Shown here: positions 38,587 to 49,518 of the stretch, piece by piece
Position numbering within the stretch: the first letter of the stretch is position 1
How the letters are laid out: each line of letters starts with the position of its first letter
From: Paramecium pentaurelia
Lineage: Eukaryota > Ciliophora > Oligohymenophorea > Peniculida > Parameciidae
DNA: 64,000 nt
NCBI GenBank assembly: GCA_905183005.1
Contig: CAJJDO010000007.1
Location: forward strand, 310,001 to 374,000
Direction: 5' to 3'
The notes under the pieces: generated by a model
Seen by the model: only the letters and a program-made list of their open reading frames with translations
Databases searched by the model: none
Told to the model about the DNA's origin: nothing
Position numbers and translations under genes: made by a program

Positions 38587-39130
38587 TCACATATTTTCTG
38601 AATTTTCATTTATTGGAATAGATACTTCCATCTCATCCATCCATTTCTCTAATTTAATAGCACATGCTAATCTTGAACTACAAAATCTATAACATTCTTT
38701 ACTGCTTTGCAACAGCATAATCTTATCTATTGATCACTAATTCTTCTAAATAAAATGGGTCTCTGATCTTATCAATCCAAGGTGATGAAATCAAAATGTG
38801 ACATGATCCACATGATGGACCAAAAGTATTTGTCTAAACTGGATTCTCAAGTATGCTATCTAATTATTCTCCTCCTTCACAATCACCTGTTTTATGAATA
38901 TCCAAATTTACCTGGAATATTTGTTACTTTAAATCTTCTAAGTGCAGACAAAAGACTTTCACCAATATAAGCAGGTATTCTTTCAAACTCACCATCATTA
39001 TAAACATTGATATAGATCCTAAATTAAGGCTTTGAGATTACATCTTATCCTACACTGATGGGGCAAAGATTGGACCTGATGGTTTGTGTGATCCATGAGC
39101 GAAACAATATCTCACTATTCTTTATAACAT
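38587..39130 (-). CDS. 2Fe-2S ferredoxin-like mitochondrial protein
   Basis: Four exons give 158 residues; introns are 26 nt, 25 nt and a very short 16 nt at 38722-38737. The basic, hydroxylated start (MLQRIVRYCFAHGSHKP) suggests mitochondrial import. The fold follows adrenodoxin-type ferredoxins: a beta start RIYINVYNDGEFERIPAYIG, an alpha helix ESLLSALRRF, then a Cys loop. The loop has DCEGGEQLDS and, after an insert, SCGSCHILI, and then a later Cys (CYRFCSSRLACAI). The spacing between the first Cys and the CxxC pair is longer than in electron-carrying ferredoxins. It recalls the ferredoxin-like subunit seen in complex I of plants and ciliates. That assignment is inference. The gene is convergent with the kinase gene (47 bp) and shares the window with the complex I 75-kDa gene. 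Confidence 0.75.
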
Positions 39131-39540
39131 TTAATAAAATTATTATATTAATCTAACTTCAAAAATAAATCACCATTATTATCCTATTTGCTTTTATTAA
39201 GCAAACATACCTTACCTATTATTATTATTATATATTTTAATGTAAAGATTTCAATTCCTATTAATTCTTATTTGAATATTTATGAAAATCTTTTAGATTT
39301 GTACTATTTTAAGTTAAAATTTAACTATTAGATTCTAAATTCATGTCATTGTTAAAATTATTGATTTCTTAATGAATTTCGTTGTTGAATCTAAAAATAT
39401 AGTAAATTTATCTTTAATTATCATTAATAAATTTATTTATACATATTTAATGTTATTCTAGATTGATTTTAACAAAAATTGATTATCTGAATGAAAATAA
39501 ATAAATGTATATACTCGTTTTTTTATTCATTTATTAAATA
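39131..39540. promoter_or_regulatory. Divergent spacer between ferredoxin-like and trichocyst-like genes
   Basis: About 410 bp of AT-rich DNA lie between two divergent starts. It must contain both promoters. I see no coding frame, no repeat and no recognisable binding site. Confidence 0.4.
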
Positions 39541-40757
39541 ATGAAATTAATATTATTGATAACATTGTTCGCAATATGTACATGTTTAAGATATGATGAT
39601 GGGAACAGTGGTAACTCTGTAATTGAAGAATAAATTAAAGAGATCTAATAACATAAAATTGGTTAAGCGATTTTGAAGATGGCTGAATTAAATTATAAAT
39701 TATAAGGTCCTGTAGATGAATTAATTTAAACAATTAAAAGCTTTGGACGTTAATTGATTGTATTTTTAAGAATAATATATAGGAAAGAGTGGAATAAGAG
39801 AACCTCGATTACGAGGCTATAAAAGCAGAAAGTGTTGTAAAAGTTCAATAATTAAAATAAATAATTTCTGATGCTGAAAACGAATAGAATAAGTAGAGAA
39901 AAAGAATTGGATAAGAACTTGAACCAAGAAAGGTAATTCTAAGTTATTTTTTATTAGAATGATATAGAAAAATAATTATTAAGATTAAAGGATTCTAAAC
40001 AATAAAACGAATCTAGACTTAAGATGTAGGAAGCATTAAGAAAATAATAATATGAGAATTTTGAGAAATCTAAGAGAGATATTGGAGATTTGATTAAGAT
40101 AACAGATGATACTTTAAAGATGGTAGGATCTTTATTACCCAGACCTGATTGCAGTTTTATTGAGATGGATAAAATTCAATTAAATAAAGAAGAATCTAAG
40201 GATTTGACTAGAAGATTAAGAAATATTAAAGGAAGAGTAATAATTTGAATTTACTGTAGGTAGATGGATTAAAAGGTTATGAAAATGTGATGGAAACTTT
40301 AGTATAATTAACAGATTCCAATTTTAAATAGAGACATTTTATAAAATCAGTTTTGGATTTATTAAATAAGCTACGAAAATCTTTGGTTGAATCTCAAAAT
40401 AAATTAATAAATGATGAAAAAGAATAAGAAAGAGCATTTTCTTAATGGGATAGTGCTTAAGATGGTGAGACTAATGTTTTTGATAGAGAATGGAATGATT
40501 TAATGGAGGAAAGAGATGATATTTAATCATTCGTAGCTGATTGTGAAAATATAATAAAAATCCATTAAGCTGATATTGATTTATATGGGGAACGTGTTAA
40601 ATTAGAAGAATAATCATTATTGATAAGTAAATAAACCCATGAAGAATTGGTGAAACAAATAAATAATGAATTGGATATTATTCAAAAATCCATTAAGTTA
40701 TTGTATTCACCTGCTATTTTTGAATACTTGAAATACAAAATTAACTTAGGTCCCTGA
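39541..40757 (+). CDS. Trichocyst-matrix-protein-like secretory coiled-coil protein
   Basis: Four exons (introns 23, 25 and 23 nt) give 381 residues. The N-terminus is a clear signal peptide (MKLILLITLFAICTC). The rest is almost entirely charged alpha-helix with heptads (EEQIKEIQQHKIGQAILKM; KAESVVKVQQLKQIISDAEN; ESQNKLINDEKEQERAFSQW). One short central break carries a Cys and prolines (LLPRPDCSF), where a family member would be cut by processing. This plan (signal peptide, pro-region, two helical blocks) matches trichocyst matrix proteins, which crystallise inside the secretory organelle and expand on release. It is less similar to the classic type than the gene at 42557. Other coiled-coil secretory proteins are possible. 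The two trichocyst-like genes lie 1.8 kb apart in the same orientation. Confidence 0.75.
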
Positions 40758-40813
40758 TTTTTAGAATAATATACATATATATAAATAGAGAAGATTTAAT
40801 TATTTATTTTATC

Positions 40814-41222
40814 ATGATATACGATCAACCTGAACACTTCGGACTTTTTGAAAAAACTGTCACTGCTAAAGAGAAAGAAGAAGTGAAATAATTCTTGAAA
40901 TATGATAGACATGTTCCTTTAAAATTGACAGAATAAGTCTTCCATGCTGAAGCGTATTTATATTATTCTCGATAATAGAGATGCATCAAGATTCGAAAGA
41001 TTAGGTTAAGTTGGAGGAGCAGTCTATTCATTCTCATTCTTTTTCTTCCCAATTATTAAAGGTTTACCTATTAAATAGAGACTCTTTTGGGCAGCAGTAC
41101 CAGGTGGCATTGTTGCATGGTTAGGATGGAGAATTAAAGAAGAATTAGAATGGAATAGAGTTTATAATTGCTATTAGAAATATCAGGTAGCTCATTCAAT
41201 GCACAAGAAAGTGTTCATTTGA
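40814..41222 (+). CDS. Small probable mitochondrial membrane protein
   Basis: Two exons with a 25-nt intron give 127 residues starting MIYDQPEHFGLFEKTVTAKE. One or two hydrophobic segments are visible: FERLGQVGGAVYSFSFFFFP and LFWAAVPGGIVAWLGWRIKE, each followed by basic or charged residues. The C-terminus is basic (CYQKYQVAHSMHKKVFI). The family is not recognised. Small proteins of this shape, with an N-terminal amphipathic part and two Gly-rich membrane helices, are common as lineage-specific respiratory-complex subunits. The next gene, 67 bp downstream on the same strand, is a mitochondrial-carrier-fold protein, which supports a mitochondrial location. The function remains inference. Confidence 0.72.
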
Positions 41223-41289
41223 AAAAATATAACATGCACATAATATATATATACAAAACCAAAATATCTAATTCAATAATTAATTTATC

Positions 41290-42461
41290 ATGTTTTTTGA
41301 GTTAGACGACATCAGAAGAAGACATTCCTTGTATTTTGATTGTTATAATGCTGGTGTATGGACAGATGCTCCAGAAAAGTAAATACTCTTTTGAATAAAT
41401 TAGTTCATTGAGATGGAATTATACTAGAGGAGCAATATCAGGATTATTAGGTAGTGTTATTGGTGAAACATGGCATAATTTCTATGAAAATTGGAAACTA
41501 TTGTATCATATTTTAGTATATCTCAGGTTACGAAAGTATGAATAACCAAATACAGTGAAGGAATTGTATAATTTTAGTAAAGCAACAGTCAATCTTGAGA
41601 ATTTCAGAAGATCTATGGGCACTAGAATGTAATTTGCTTTTGCTTCAGGTGGCATCGATTGGGCATTAAGATTAGCAGCATTTAGAGCAGTCAATCATGG
41701 ATGGCAAAGTAATTTATTAATATAATAAATATAGGAACTTGGGGTACATTTGAATATGGATTCTTGAGAAAAATCCCAGGTACTATGTTCATTTCTCTTC
41801 TTACTGCTCCAATTGGAATTCCTTTTGAAGTTGCTAGAATGGCTTATTATGCTGATAAGACATTCCCTAAAGAATTGTAAAAAGGATATACCTCATTTTT
41901 CAATGCTTTATGGAGAATTCCATTTGAAGAGGGACCATACTATTTCTTTAAAAATTCATTCCCTCTATTTGCTAGAAACTTTTTCTAAACATTAACTCTA
42001 TTATACTCTTTTGATTGGATGAAAGATAAGGTAATAAATATAGTATATTGATTAATAGCTTTCTGTCTTAACAAGAGTTGCTGAAATTCCATATTTCCCA
42101 GTTAAAGTTTTAAATTGTTTCTTATCTACATACTTGGCTATCTTAACAAGTTACTCATTATCTTAAGTTACAAGAGAAATGGTAGATTTATGGCCAAAAC
42201 CCAATGGTGTTTGTCCTTATGATGGCAATTATAGAAAAGCTGCTACTCATATTTGGTAATTGGAGTTGATATAATGCATATAGGTATGCCAGAAATCTCA
42301 ATAATTATTTCCCAGGAATGTTAAGAAATTATGCTAGTAGATAATTCTTACCAATGTTTGTTACTCTTTGGTGGGCTGACTCTTTTGGATTGTTTACTTA
42401 TTGGAAAATAGATATGTTTAGTGGAGCAGGATCAAATACATGGGAAGATTCATTTTGCTGA
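41290..42461 (+). CDS. Mitochondrial-carrier-fold protein, probably non-transporting
   Basis: Five exons (introns 25, 26, 28 and 28 nt) give 354 residues. Three carrier-like repeats can be traced. The first covers GAISGLLGSVIGETWH. The middle covers GTMFISLLTAPIGIPFEVARMAY, followed by GYTSFFNALWRIPFEEGPYYFFKNSFPLFAR. The third covers VLTRVAEIPYFPVKVLNCFLSTYLAI. The GYxxxxNALxRIxxEEG pattern is that of the oxoglutarate/malate carrier group. The signature PxDxxR/K is altered: the middle repeat reads PIGIPF, without Asp and without Lys/Arg at those places. A working exchanger is therefore doubtful. Carrier-like proteins have been reported as structural subunits of ciliate cytochrome oxidase, and this may be one. 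Membrane location is the inner mitochondrial membrane. Confidence 0.78.
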
Positions 42462-42556
42462 AATTATTAATCAATAATACAAAAAATAATACAATAATAT
42501 TTATTTATTTTATATATACCGTTTTTAATCATTTTCTTTGTTCATAAATTAATAAA

Positions 42557-43699
42557 ATGAAAACAACATTGCTTCTAGTATTAGTTGCTTGTGCTTTCGC
42601 TACAAACACAGCTTTATTTGACAGAATCGAAAAGAGCGATTTGGGCAAAACACTTTTAAACACTATTGCAATTTAAATGACAACAGGTGAACCTTTAGAA
42701 AGAATTTTCTAAACCCTTTATGATTTAGAAGACAGATACATCGCTGATTAAAAAGAAGATGATGCTAACAACTAAGCCTTCTAATAAGTTTGTGATGCTG
42801 ATTTAAATGCCTTGAACCAAGAACTTGCCAATCTTGAATAAAGAAATACAGAATTATAAGCTGTTCTTGATGATCTTTAACCAATCAGAGACTAAAAGAT
42901 CGGATAAAAGAAAGCAAAGGAACTCTAAAAGGCTGAATTATAAAAGGTCATTGATGAAACAACAGCCAAGAGATAAGAATAAGCTGATGACTTTGAAGCT
43001 TAAAGATAAGAATACACATTTGTTTCATCTGTTTTAGCTGAAGCTAGAAGACTCTTCACTGATAACCTCTAAGCTCCATCTTTCTTATAAAAGGGTGAAG
43101 AAAGAGTTCATGTTACACCATAAATTATGGCTTAAGTTGCCAGTCACATGAGTCAAGGTGCCCATAAAGCTAGTACAATGAAACACGTCAGAACTTTTGG
43201 AAAAGCCATCAAATTGTTAGCTAATCTTGCAAACAGAACTTAATAATTTGCTAATTAAGAATTAACAGGAAGAGTCATTAAATTGATTGATGATCTCTAA
43301 AACTAATTAAGTTAAGCATTTGATTTAGCCAGAAAAGCTGAAGATGATAGAGTCAGAGCATACGAAGCATATATGAGTTTACTCAATAAAGATATGAACA
43401 AATACAATTCATCAATTGCTAATTTAACAGCTGAAATCTAATCACTTTAAGATAGAATCGATGCTACTACTTCAAGCTAAAATGATGTTCTTTAAAGAAT
43501 CTAAGCTAAGACATAATAAAGAGATGATAGAAGAGGAGAATGCTAAGAAGCTGCTTATGATTATTAATAAAGAAGATCTGCAAGAGACAGTGATAGATAG
43601 ACTGTTAGTGATTTGATTGGTATTTTGAACAGTAACATGAGAGATCTTAAAGAATATATTGCTTTAAGAGTTGCTGCTGGTGATAAAGATCTTGAATGA
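42557..43699 (+). CDS. Trichocyst matrix protein
   Basis: An intron-free frame gives 380 residues. It opens with a signal peptide, MKTTLLLVLVACAFATN, then a short pro-region (GKTLLNTIAIQMTTGEPLER). Two long alpha-helical blocks with heptad repeats follow. The first runs VCDADLNALNQELANLEQRN to RRLFTDNL; the second starts around AQVASHMSQG and ends KEYIALRVAAGDKDLE. The two blocks correspond to the two mature polypeptides cut from trichocyst matrix precursors in Paramecium. Glu/Gln/Ala/Asp-rich composition with one Cys per block is typical. The mature products form the crystalline core of trichocysts and elongate on Ca2+-triggered exocytosis. The C-rich GC content and strong codon choice relative to neighbours fit a highly expressed gene. 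A relative lies at 39541. Confidence 0.9.
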
Positions 43700-43733
43700 A
43701 ATTGATAAATAATAACATTAAAATAATAGTAAC

Positions 43734-45304
43734 TCAATCAATTTAAAGTTTTAACATCATCTCTTTGAATTCTTATAAAGATAATACTCCATCTCCATTT
43801 TTATCTACTTCTTCCATTAATTTAGTCCATGTTTCAGATGGAATTTTATTGCCTGCTCCAAACATATGTTTTAATTCTTCAACTGTAATGGCTCCATTAT
43901 TATCATTATCTATTGCTTTGAATGCTTATTCTAAAATATCTTATTATAACAATTTTTGCTTATTAATTGTAGCAGCAACAAATTCTGAATAATCTATTAA
44001 TCCTGATTCATTTTTATCAACTTATTTCATGATTTATTCAACTTGCAACTCTGCTTCTGATTAACTAATAATCTTTTTATATCCTTCTAATAATTCTTAT
44101 TTTGTAAGAACTCCATCTCCATTTTTATCCAGAAATTTAAAAAACCTTTATAATTCTTATTTCTCCTCTTTTGAAATGAACTATTTAACAATATAAAGAA
44201 AGGCTGCTTCTTAAACTTTTTGAGTAGTCTAATTAATCTTAAAAAAGTACTCGAAAGTGTTTCATATTATTTAGTACATTTTTTAATTCAGGGGCTTATA
44301 ATTCTTCGGATGTATATTTCTATATCCAAGGATGCATCAATGCTTTGTTTGCAGATAATCTCTTTTAAGGATTCTTATTTAACAATTACATAATTAAATC
44401 TTTGGCTTCATTTGATACAGATTTCCATTATTACTGTTCAAAATATATATTTCCTTATTATATTCTTTTCACTATTTAATCATCAGTTTCTCCATCGAAT
44501 GGTGGTGAACCACATAATAAGATAAATAAAACAACTCCTGCAGACCATATATCACACTTTTCATCATATTTTTCATCAATCAATTCAGGTGCCATATAAT
44601 ATACCTAAAATTTAATTCAACAATTGTATCTTACAGTGCCTATCTTTTCTTCAAGCTTTTAATTACCATATTTTAAAGAAGTTCCAAAATCAATTATTTT
44701 TAATTAACTATCATCTCCTTCATGATCATATAATAAATTTTCTGGTTTAATATCTCTATGAACTATCTTAGATTAATGACAATAATTTAATGCTGATAAT
44801 ATTTGTTTCATTGCTAATGCAGCTTCTTTTTCTGAAAAATAATTTGATTAGATAATCTTATCAAATAATTCTCCTCCTGTGCATAATTCTGTAACTATGT
44901 AAAGATGATCATTTTCTTCAAAATAATCAAATATTTTGATTATATTAGGATGATCCTATTATTATCACATTATTAATTACTAAAGATCTCAATATATTGA
45001 CTTCATTGATTATCTATTAAAATTCATCTTCATTAGCTTTTAGTTTATTGATTTATTTTATAGCTCTTAATTACCCACTTGCTATATGAATAGCCTTCCA
45101 AACTGTACCAAATGCGCCTACTTTATAGATAACACTTTTTACCTTATCCTAATGGGGGATCTTCTAATTTATAGTCTCTTAAATTTCCTCCATTCCCTTC
45201 ATATGCATCTTTATAGGACGTAAATTCTTATCGATCTAAAATATACCTAAAGATAAAGCAGAAGGAGTTTGAGCACTCTTGGCAATGCATTTACAAATTC
45301 CCAT
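43734..45304 (-). CDS. Calcium-dependent protein kinase (CDPK)
   Basis: Four exons (introns 25, 30 and 22 nt) give 497 residues. The N-terminus MGICKC carries a glycine and cysteines suited to myristoylation and palmitoylation, so membrane attachment is likely. Kinase landmarks: VGAFGTVWKAIH, RAIKQINK, HPNIIKIFDYFEENDHLY, CTGGELFDKI, KIVHRDIKPENLLY, IIDFGTSL, GT-VYYMAPELI, SAGVVLFILLCGSPPFDG. An autoinhibitory junction (MKHFRTTQKVQEAAFLYIVKQF) leads to four EF-hands, of which three have canonical loops (DKNGDGVLTKQE, DKNESGLIDYSE, DNDNNGAITVEE) and the last reads DKNGDGVLSLQE. CDPKs couple Ca2+ signals to phosphorylation in ciliates, plants and apicomplexans. The gene converges with the trichocyst matrix protein gene (34 bp). 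Confidence 0.95.
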
Positions 45305-45342
45305 CAATATTAAACTACAAAAGAAAATAAATTAAAAAAAAA

Positions 45343-45964
45343 TCAAGCTCTATAATGCTCTGCAGAATGATTATTTCCTCTAGTTTTAGTTGGGGCATAT
45401 TTTAATGGTGATTTAGATGAACTATGCTATTATATTCTTGCCATTGCATATAATTTATCTGTAGAAACTGATTAATTAAACAGTAATTCTTTAATTTTAC
45501 TAAGTAATAAGTGTCGATTGAAATCTTCAGTCTAAATTATTGAATATTGATACATATAATTTAACTTTCTATTTATTTACTAAAGATTATTAACTAGTGA
45601 GATTCGAGAGTTAGATTTTTGGACTTGTTGCATTATCTAACTATGAAAATTTCTGTAATAAATTATTAGCTAAATTTAACTGCTATTACATACAATTTTT
45701 TTATTATGAAGAAATTATTCTTGGAGATAATGCTGTTGTGAGATTCTTTGCTGCTTATCTTTAAGTAGAACTCTATCTTTCATACTTATCTATCTCATGC
45801 ATTTGATTTATTAGTGAATATATTTTCCCATAATCTAATGGCTATGTTTACAACAAACTCAAAAATTATTCCCAACATTCCATTATATATCCTTGCTAAT
45901 TCATTGGATAATAAGACAAATTTGATCTTATGAATGAATCAAACATCGAAAAAAGTGTGTCCAT
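45343..45964 (-). CDS. Unknown Ser/Gln-rich protein
   Basis: Two exons, with a 22-nt GTA...TAG intron, give 199 residues starting MDTLFSMFDSFIRSNLSYY. The sequence is largely helical and polar (LAYGK-like LDYGKIYSLINQMHEIDKY; QQQLNLANNLLQKFSQL), with a C-terminal basic, Ser/Lys-rich tail (SSSKSPLKYAPTKTRGN). No membrane segment, signal peptide or known motif is seen. It is transcribed in the same direction as the CDPK, 38 bp upstream of that gene's start, so its 3' end sits within the CDPK promoter. The family is unknown. Confidence that it is coding comes from the clean frame and exact codon sum. Confidence 0.68.
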
Positions 45965-46306
45965 TTAAATTATTTAACGATTAAAACTTATCTAAATAAC
46001 TAAAATGAAAACATAATATTAATTTCAAAAACATAGGTTAATTTGGCACTTTATCACTCTAATATAATAATAGTAAGCAATCAATAGAATTTTAGAATAT
46101 TTCATATAATTTTAAAGCTAACTTAATTTTAAAATTTAAAATTCTTATTATTAACATAATTATTATACTATATAAACTTAGAGTGAATGAATTTTGAGTT
46201 GATTTTAAAAATTCTAATTTCAAAAATGAAGTAGAATTCTAAAATGGAAATATTTTTAATATTGATTAATTTACTATTTTATTATATTATTTTAATACTA
46301 TCATTG
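45965..46306. other. Short intergenic spacer
   Basis: About 340 bp lie between the start of the unknown gene and the stop of the DEAD-box gene, both on the minus strand. The DNA is AT-rich and shows no frame, repeat or RNA that I can recognise. It presumably holds the promoter of the 45343-45964 gene. Confidence 0.4.
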
Positions 46307-47795
46307 TCAGAACTTATCTAATGAAGACAAATCTTAAGGCAATTATTATAATTTATCAGGATATTATTTTAAGATTTATTATAAGACCTAGTTTTTAGAA
46401 TTGTACAATTTACTTCATCATCTGTTTATTTTTTTCCATCATTTGTTTCTTCTTCTGATTTGACAAATGAGATAGCTACACCATTAGTTTCTTATCTTCC
46501 TGCTCTACCTACCTAATTTGATCATTTAAATTATTACTCTATGCAAATAGGTTTCCAAAGAATCAGGCATATCAAAATTGATAACATAATTGACTTTATC
46601 AATATCAATACCTCTTCCCATTAAATTAGTAGCAACTAACAATCGGAAATGACCATTTCTAAATTATTCATATGTTTTTTATCTCATTTTTTAATGATCA
46701 GGACCTAGTCTATTACCTCCATATAGTTATCTAACAGATTCTTCTCCCTTTTTCTTTAATTCTGTAACCAAAGCATCAGCTTTTTCAGAACTCTTAACAA
46801 AAATAATGCATTAATTTAATTTGCAGGTATTTAAAATTTATCTCAAATAATGAAATTTAAGAGCTTCAGGAACCTTCATATAATATTGCTTTAATTTATC
46901 CAAAAAGAGTTATTCTGGTTTAATAGTAATCTCATAAATCTAACCATTTATTAATTTATAAGTATTACATGTTTATTGTCAGCTATAAATCTTTTCAATG
47001 ATGTTCTACTAGATTCGGTAAATGTTGCACTAAATGCCATAAATTATTTCTCCTATGGTGACTTAAAAAAGATGTCCTAAATGTCCTTTCTAAAAATAAT
47101 TATTTCCAAAAATCAACACCTCATGTTCAAATCTTCAATCATGGTATCGGCTTCATCCAAGATAAAGTACTTCAATCTATCTAATTTTAATGCTTTTCTC
47201 TCACAAATTAGATCCTTAAGACGTCCAGGAGTACTAAATATAAGAATTTATTTATACCCAACTACTATTTATGGTTTTACTGTTTCGATAGTTTAGATAT
47301 TCACTGATACAGGCTCACCTCCACCATAGAAACATTCCACTTTCACATTTTTCATAAACTTTCCCAATCTCAAAAATTCATCTCGAGCCTTAAATAATTA
47401 ATATTAAATTATTTTACTTATTGGGCTAACTCTCTTGTATGTGTAATTACAAGGCATTCAACTTTATTACTTTCTACATTTATCGTATTTAACACTGTAA
47501 GCACGAACACAGCAGTCTTTCCAGTTCCAGCCTTAGCTTAGCAGATCAATTATTCTCCTAATAATGCATTTGTTAATGACTCAGCTTGGACTTTAATAAT
47601 TAGAATATATGATACCTCTAGTAGGATGTTCAAATCCAGCTTCTTTAACTGCTCTTAAGATCTCTTCTTTAAGCCCAAAATTTTTAAATTAAGAGACATT
47701 GTAATTGTCAATTCTAGGATTCTCAATATTTGCTCTTACTAAATGTCTTTGCCAGTTGGTTATTGTTCTTCTTTAAAATCAGGAATATCGTCCAT
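46307..47795 (-). CDS. DEAD-box RNA helicase, Sub2/UAP56 (DDX39) type
   Basis: Nine exons (introns 26, 25, 29, 24, 30, 29, 25 and 26 nt) give 424 residues. Helicase motifs in order: Q-region FKNFGLKEEILRAVKEAGFEHPT, I AKAGTGKTAVF, Ia THTRELA, GG, Ib TPGR, II DEAD, III SAT, IV IIFVKSSEKADAL, V RGIDIDKVNYVINFD and VI HRVGRAGR. Overall the sequence follows UAP56/Sub2 (CQAKAGTGKTAVFVL; TYLHRVGRAGR; C-terminal QYPDKLQQLPQDL). The motif is DEAD rather than DECD, which UAP56 family members often show. The family works in spliceosome assembly and mRNA export. A role in handling the many tiny introns of this genome is plausible. Splice sites were inferred from family alignment and give an exact codon sum. 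Confidence 0.9.
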
Positions 47796-48132
47796 TAATG
47801 CGCTGCTCCTTCGATTAAAGATTTATATAAATAATATCCTAATTAAATGCTTTTATTTAAATATAAATAATTCCCTATGTTTTTGAGATCAATATCTTTA
47901 ATGAATAAAATTAATATAATAATACTACATACAATAGTAAGAATTATTACAATTTTATACTAAATTTCTTATGAATTTTGGTTAACTAAAATCATTAAAA
48001 TCATTCTATATACTATTATTAATATATAGGTCTATATAGAGTCCCAGAACTAAAGAGATTATAAAAATTGATCAAAAAAATTACAAATATACCTAAGTAA
48101 TAAAAATTTTAATTTTAAAATTGAACTTCATA
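47796..48132. promoter_or_regulatory. Divergent promoter region between helicase and EME1-like genes
   Basis: About 337 bp separate two divergent start codons. The DNA is AT-rich. I see no recognisable motif beyond A/T runs, and no coding frame. Confidence 0.4.
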
Positions 48133-49068
48133 ATGATTTCAGAATTAATAGAAAAGAACTAATTTAATGATTTTTACATATTATTTGATGAAAATGTTAA
48201 AGATGCAAACAAATCTGTGAAATCATTTTATGAATAATTTGAATAAGAAAACTTACAAAAAGGATCTGAAAATTTTAATAATCCCAACAAATTAAAAATT
48301 TATATCAATGAAACAATTCATAAAGGAAGATCAAAATAAAATGTATCTTAAATTATTGAAAAATATTCCAAAAATAAAAATTTAGAATCATCAAATGTTT
48401 TTATGTAAAATTGTTAAAGATCACCTTTTTTATGTTTAATTGTTATGACCAAAGAATAATTTAAAAGTTTAGAGAATATTTTAGAATTGATAATTACTCA
48501 TAAAGAAAACGATTGCAAAACAGTAATAATTTTAGAAGAAATTAAGGAATTGATTTATGCATAAAATCAATTCATATAATTTCAATAAGAATTTGATTAA
48601 TTTGTATTAGATCTCTAATTAAACAATAAAATAGATGTGATTAATACAAAATCTTTGAAATAAACTATTGAAGAGATAGCTTAATGTTTATTATGTAGTG
48701 TATAATGGAAGAGAAAATAAAATAAAATACCATGTTTATTTAGAGATAGAGGAGATTTTAGTTTATTTAAAGCTGAAAATGCAGGAATAACAAATACTTA
48801 TGAATTATATTGGTTGTCTATGCTGACTTAAATTCCAGGTATAAGTGAAGCTAAAGCTAGAGCAATAGTATTAAAATATCCATCAATTAAATCATTAATT
48901 AATGCTTATAAGAATACTGACATTGAGAAGAGACCTCATTTACTTAGTGAAATTGAAGTTGTACAAGGAATTGTTTAATAAACTTCAAAGAAATTAGGAA
49001 ATACTATTTCAGAATAATTGTATATACTCTTTTCGACCACAAATGCCGATTATAAAGTATTAGATTGA
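48133..49068 (+). CDS. EME1: EME1/Mms4-like subunit of Holliday-junction endonuclease
   Basis: An intron-free frame of 311 residues. It has an ERCC4-type nuclease-like half and a helix-hairpin-helix end. Landmarks: the central DFSLFKAENAGITNTYELYW, followed by the strongly conserved MLTQIPGISEAKARAIVLKYPSIKSLINAY, which is the EME1/MUS81 hairpin region, then LLSEIEVVQ. The active-site ERKxxD motif of MUS81 is absent, as expected for the non-catalytic EME1 partner. With MUS81 it resolves joint molecules in meiosis and stalled forks. The protein is shorter than human EME1 (570 aa), lacking the long N-terminal region. MUS81 is not in this window. SPO11 lies 2 kb further on. The identification rests mainly on the C-terminal third. 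Confidence 0.75.
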
Positions 49069-49129
49069 AAATAATTAATTGATTATTATTATTGATTTAT
49101 TATTGTACTATATGAAACTTAATAAATGC

Positions 49130-49518
49130 TCAATCAAAGAGACCTCCCATATCAACATCTTCTTCGGGTTCTTCAACCTTCTTTGGTGCTTCAGCTTTTG
49201 GAGCTTCAGCTTTTGGTGCTTGAGCTGCTTAAGCAACTGGGGCTGAGCTTTATGCTAAATATTTAGAAATCAAAATTACAAGCTCCTCCTCCGACTGACA
49301 AGCTTGTGAGTTACTTTGATCCTTCCTTAATAACATCAGCCAAGCTCTTTCCTTTTAAGGCATCGACTACTAATTTGACATCTGCAGCAACTGGCTCAAC
49401 TCCAGCCTCTTTGAGCAATTTAGTAACATCAGCCTCAGCTAATCAATAGAGATGTAATAATACTGGGTTGGTTGTTTCCTCCTAAAACAAGCAAGGCATA
49501 TGCAGCAACGTACTTCAT
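49130..49518 (-). CDS. RPLP2: 60S acidic ribosomal protein P2
   Basis: Three exons (two 25-nt introns) give 112 residues, normal length. The start MKYVAAYALLVLGGNNQP is diagnostic of P2 rather than P1. EADVTKLLKEAGVEP and LVVDALKGKSLADVIKEG form the helical dimerisation part. An Ala/Pro/Lys/Gln hinge (APKAEAPKAEAPKKVEE) leads to the conserved acidic C-terminus EDVDMGGLFD, which recruits translation factors. The usual ending is DDDMGFGLFD; here it is slightly altered. P1/P2 dimers form the flexible ribosomal stalk with P0. It converges with the EME1-like gene (61 bp). Confidence 0.95.
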
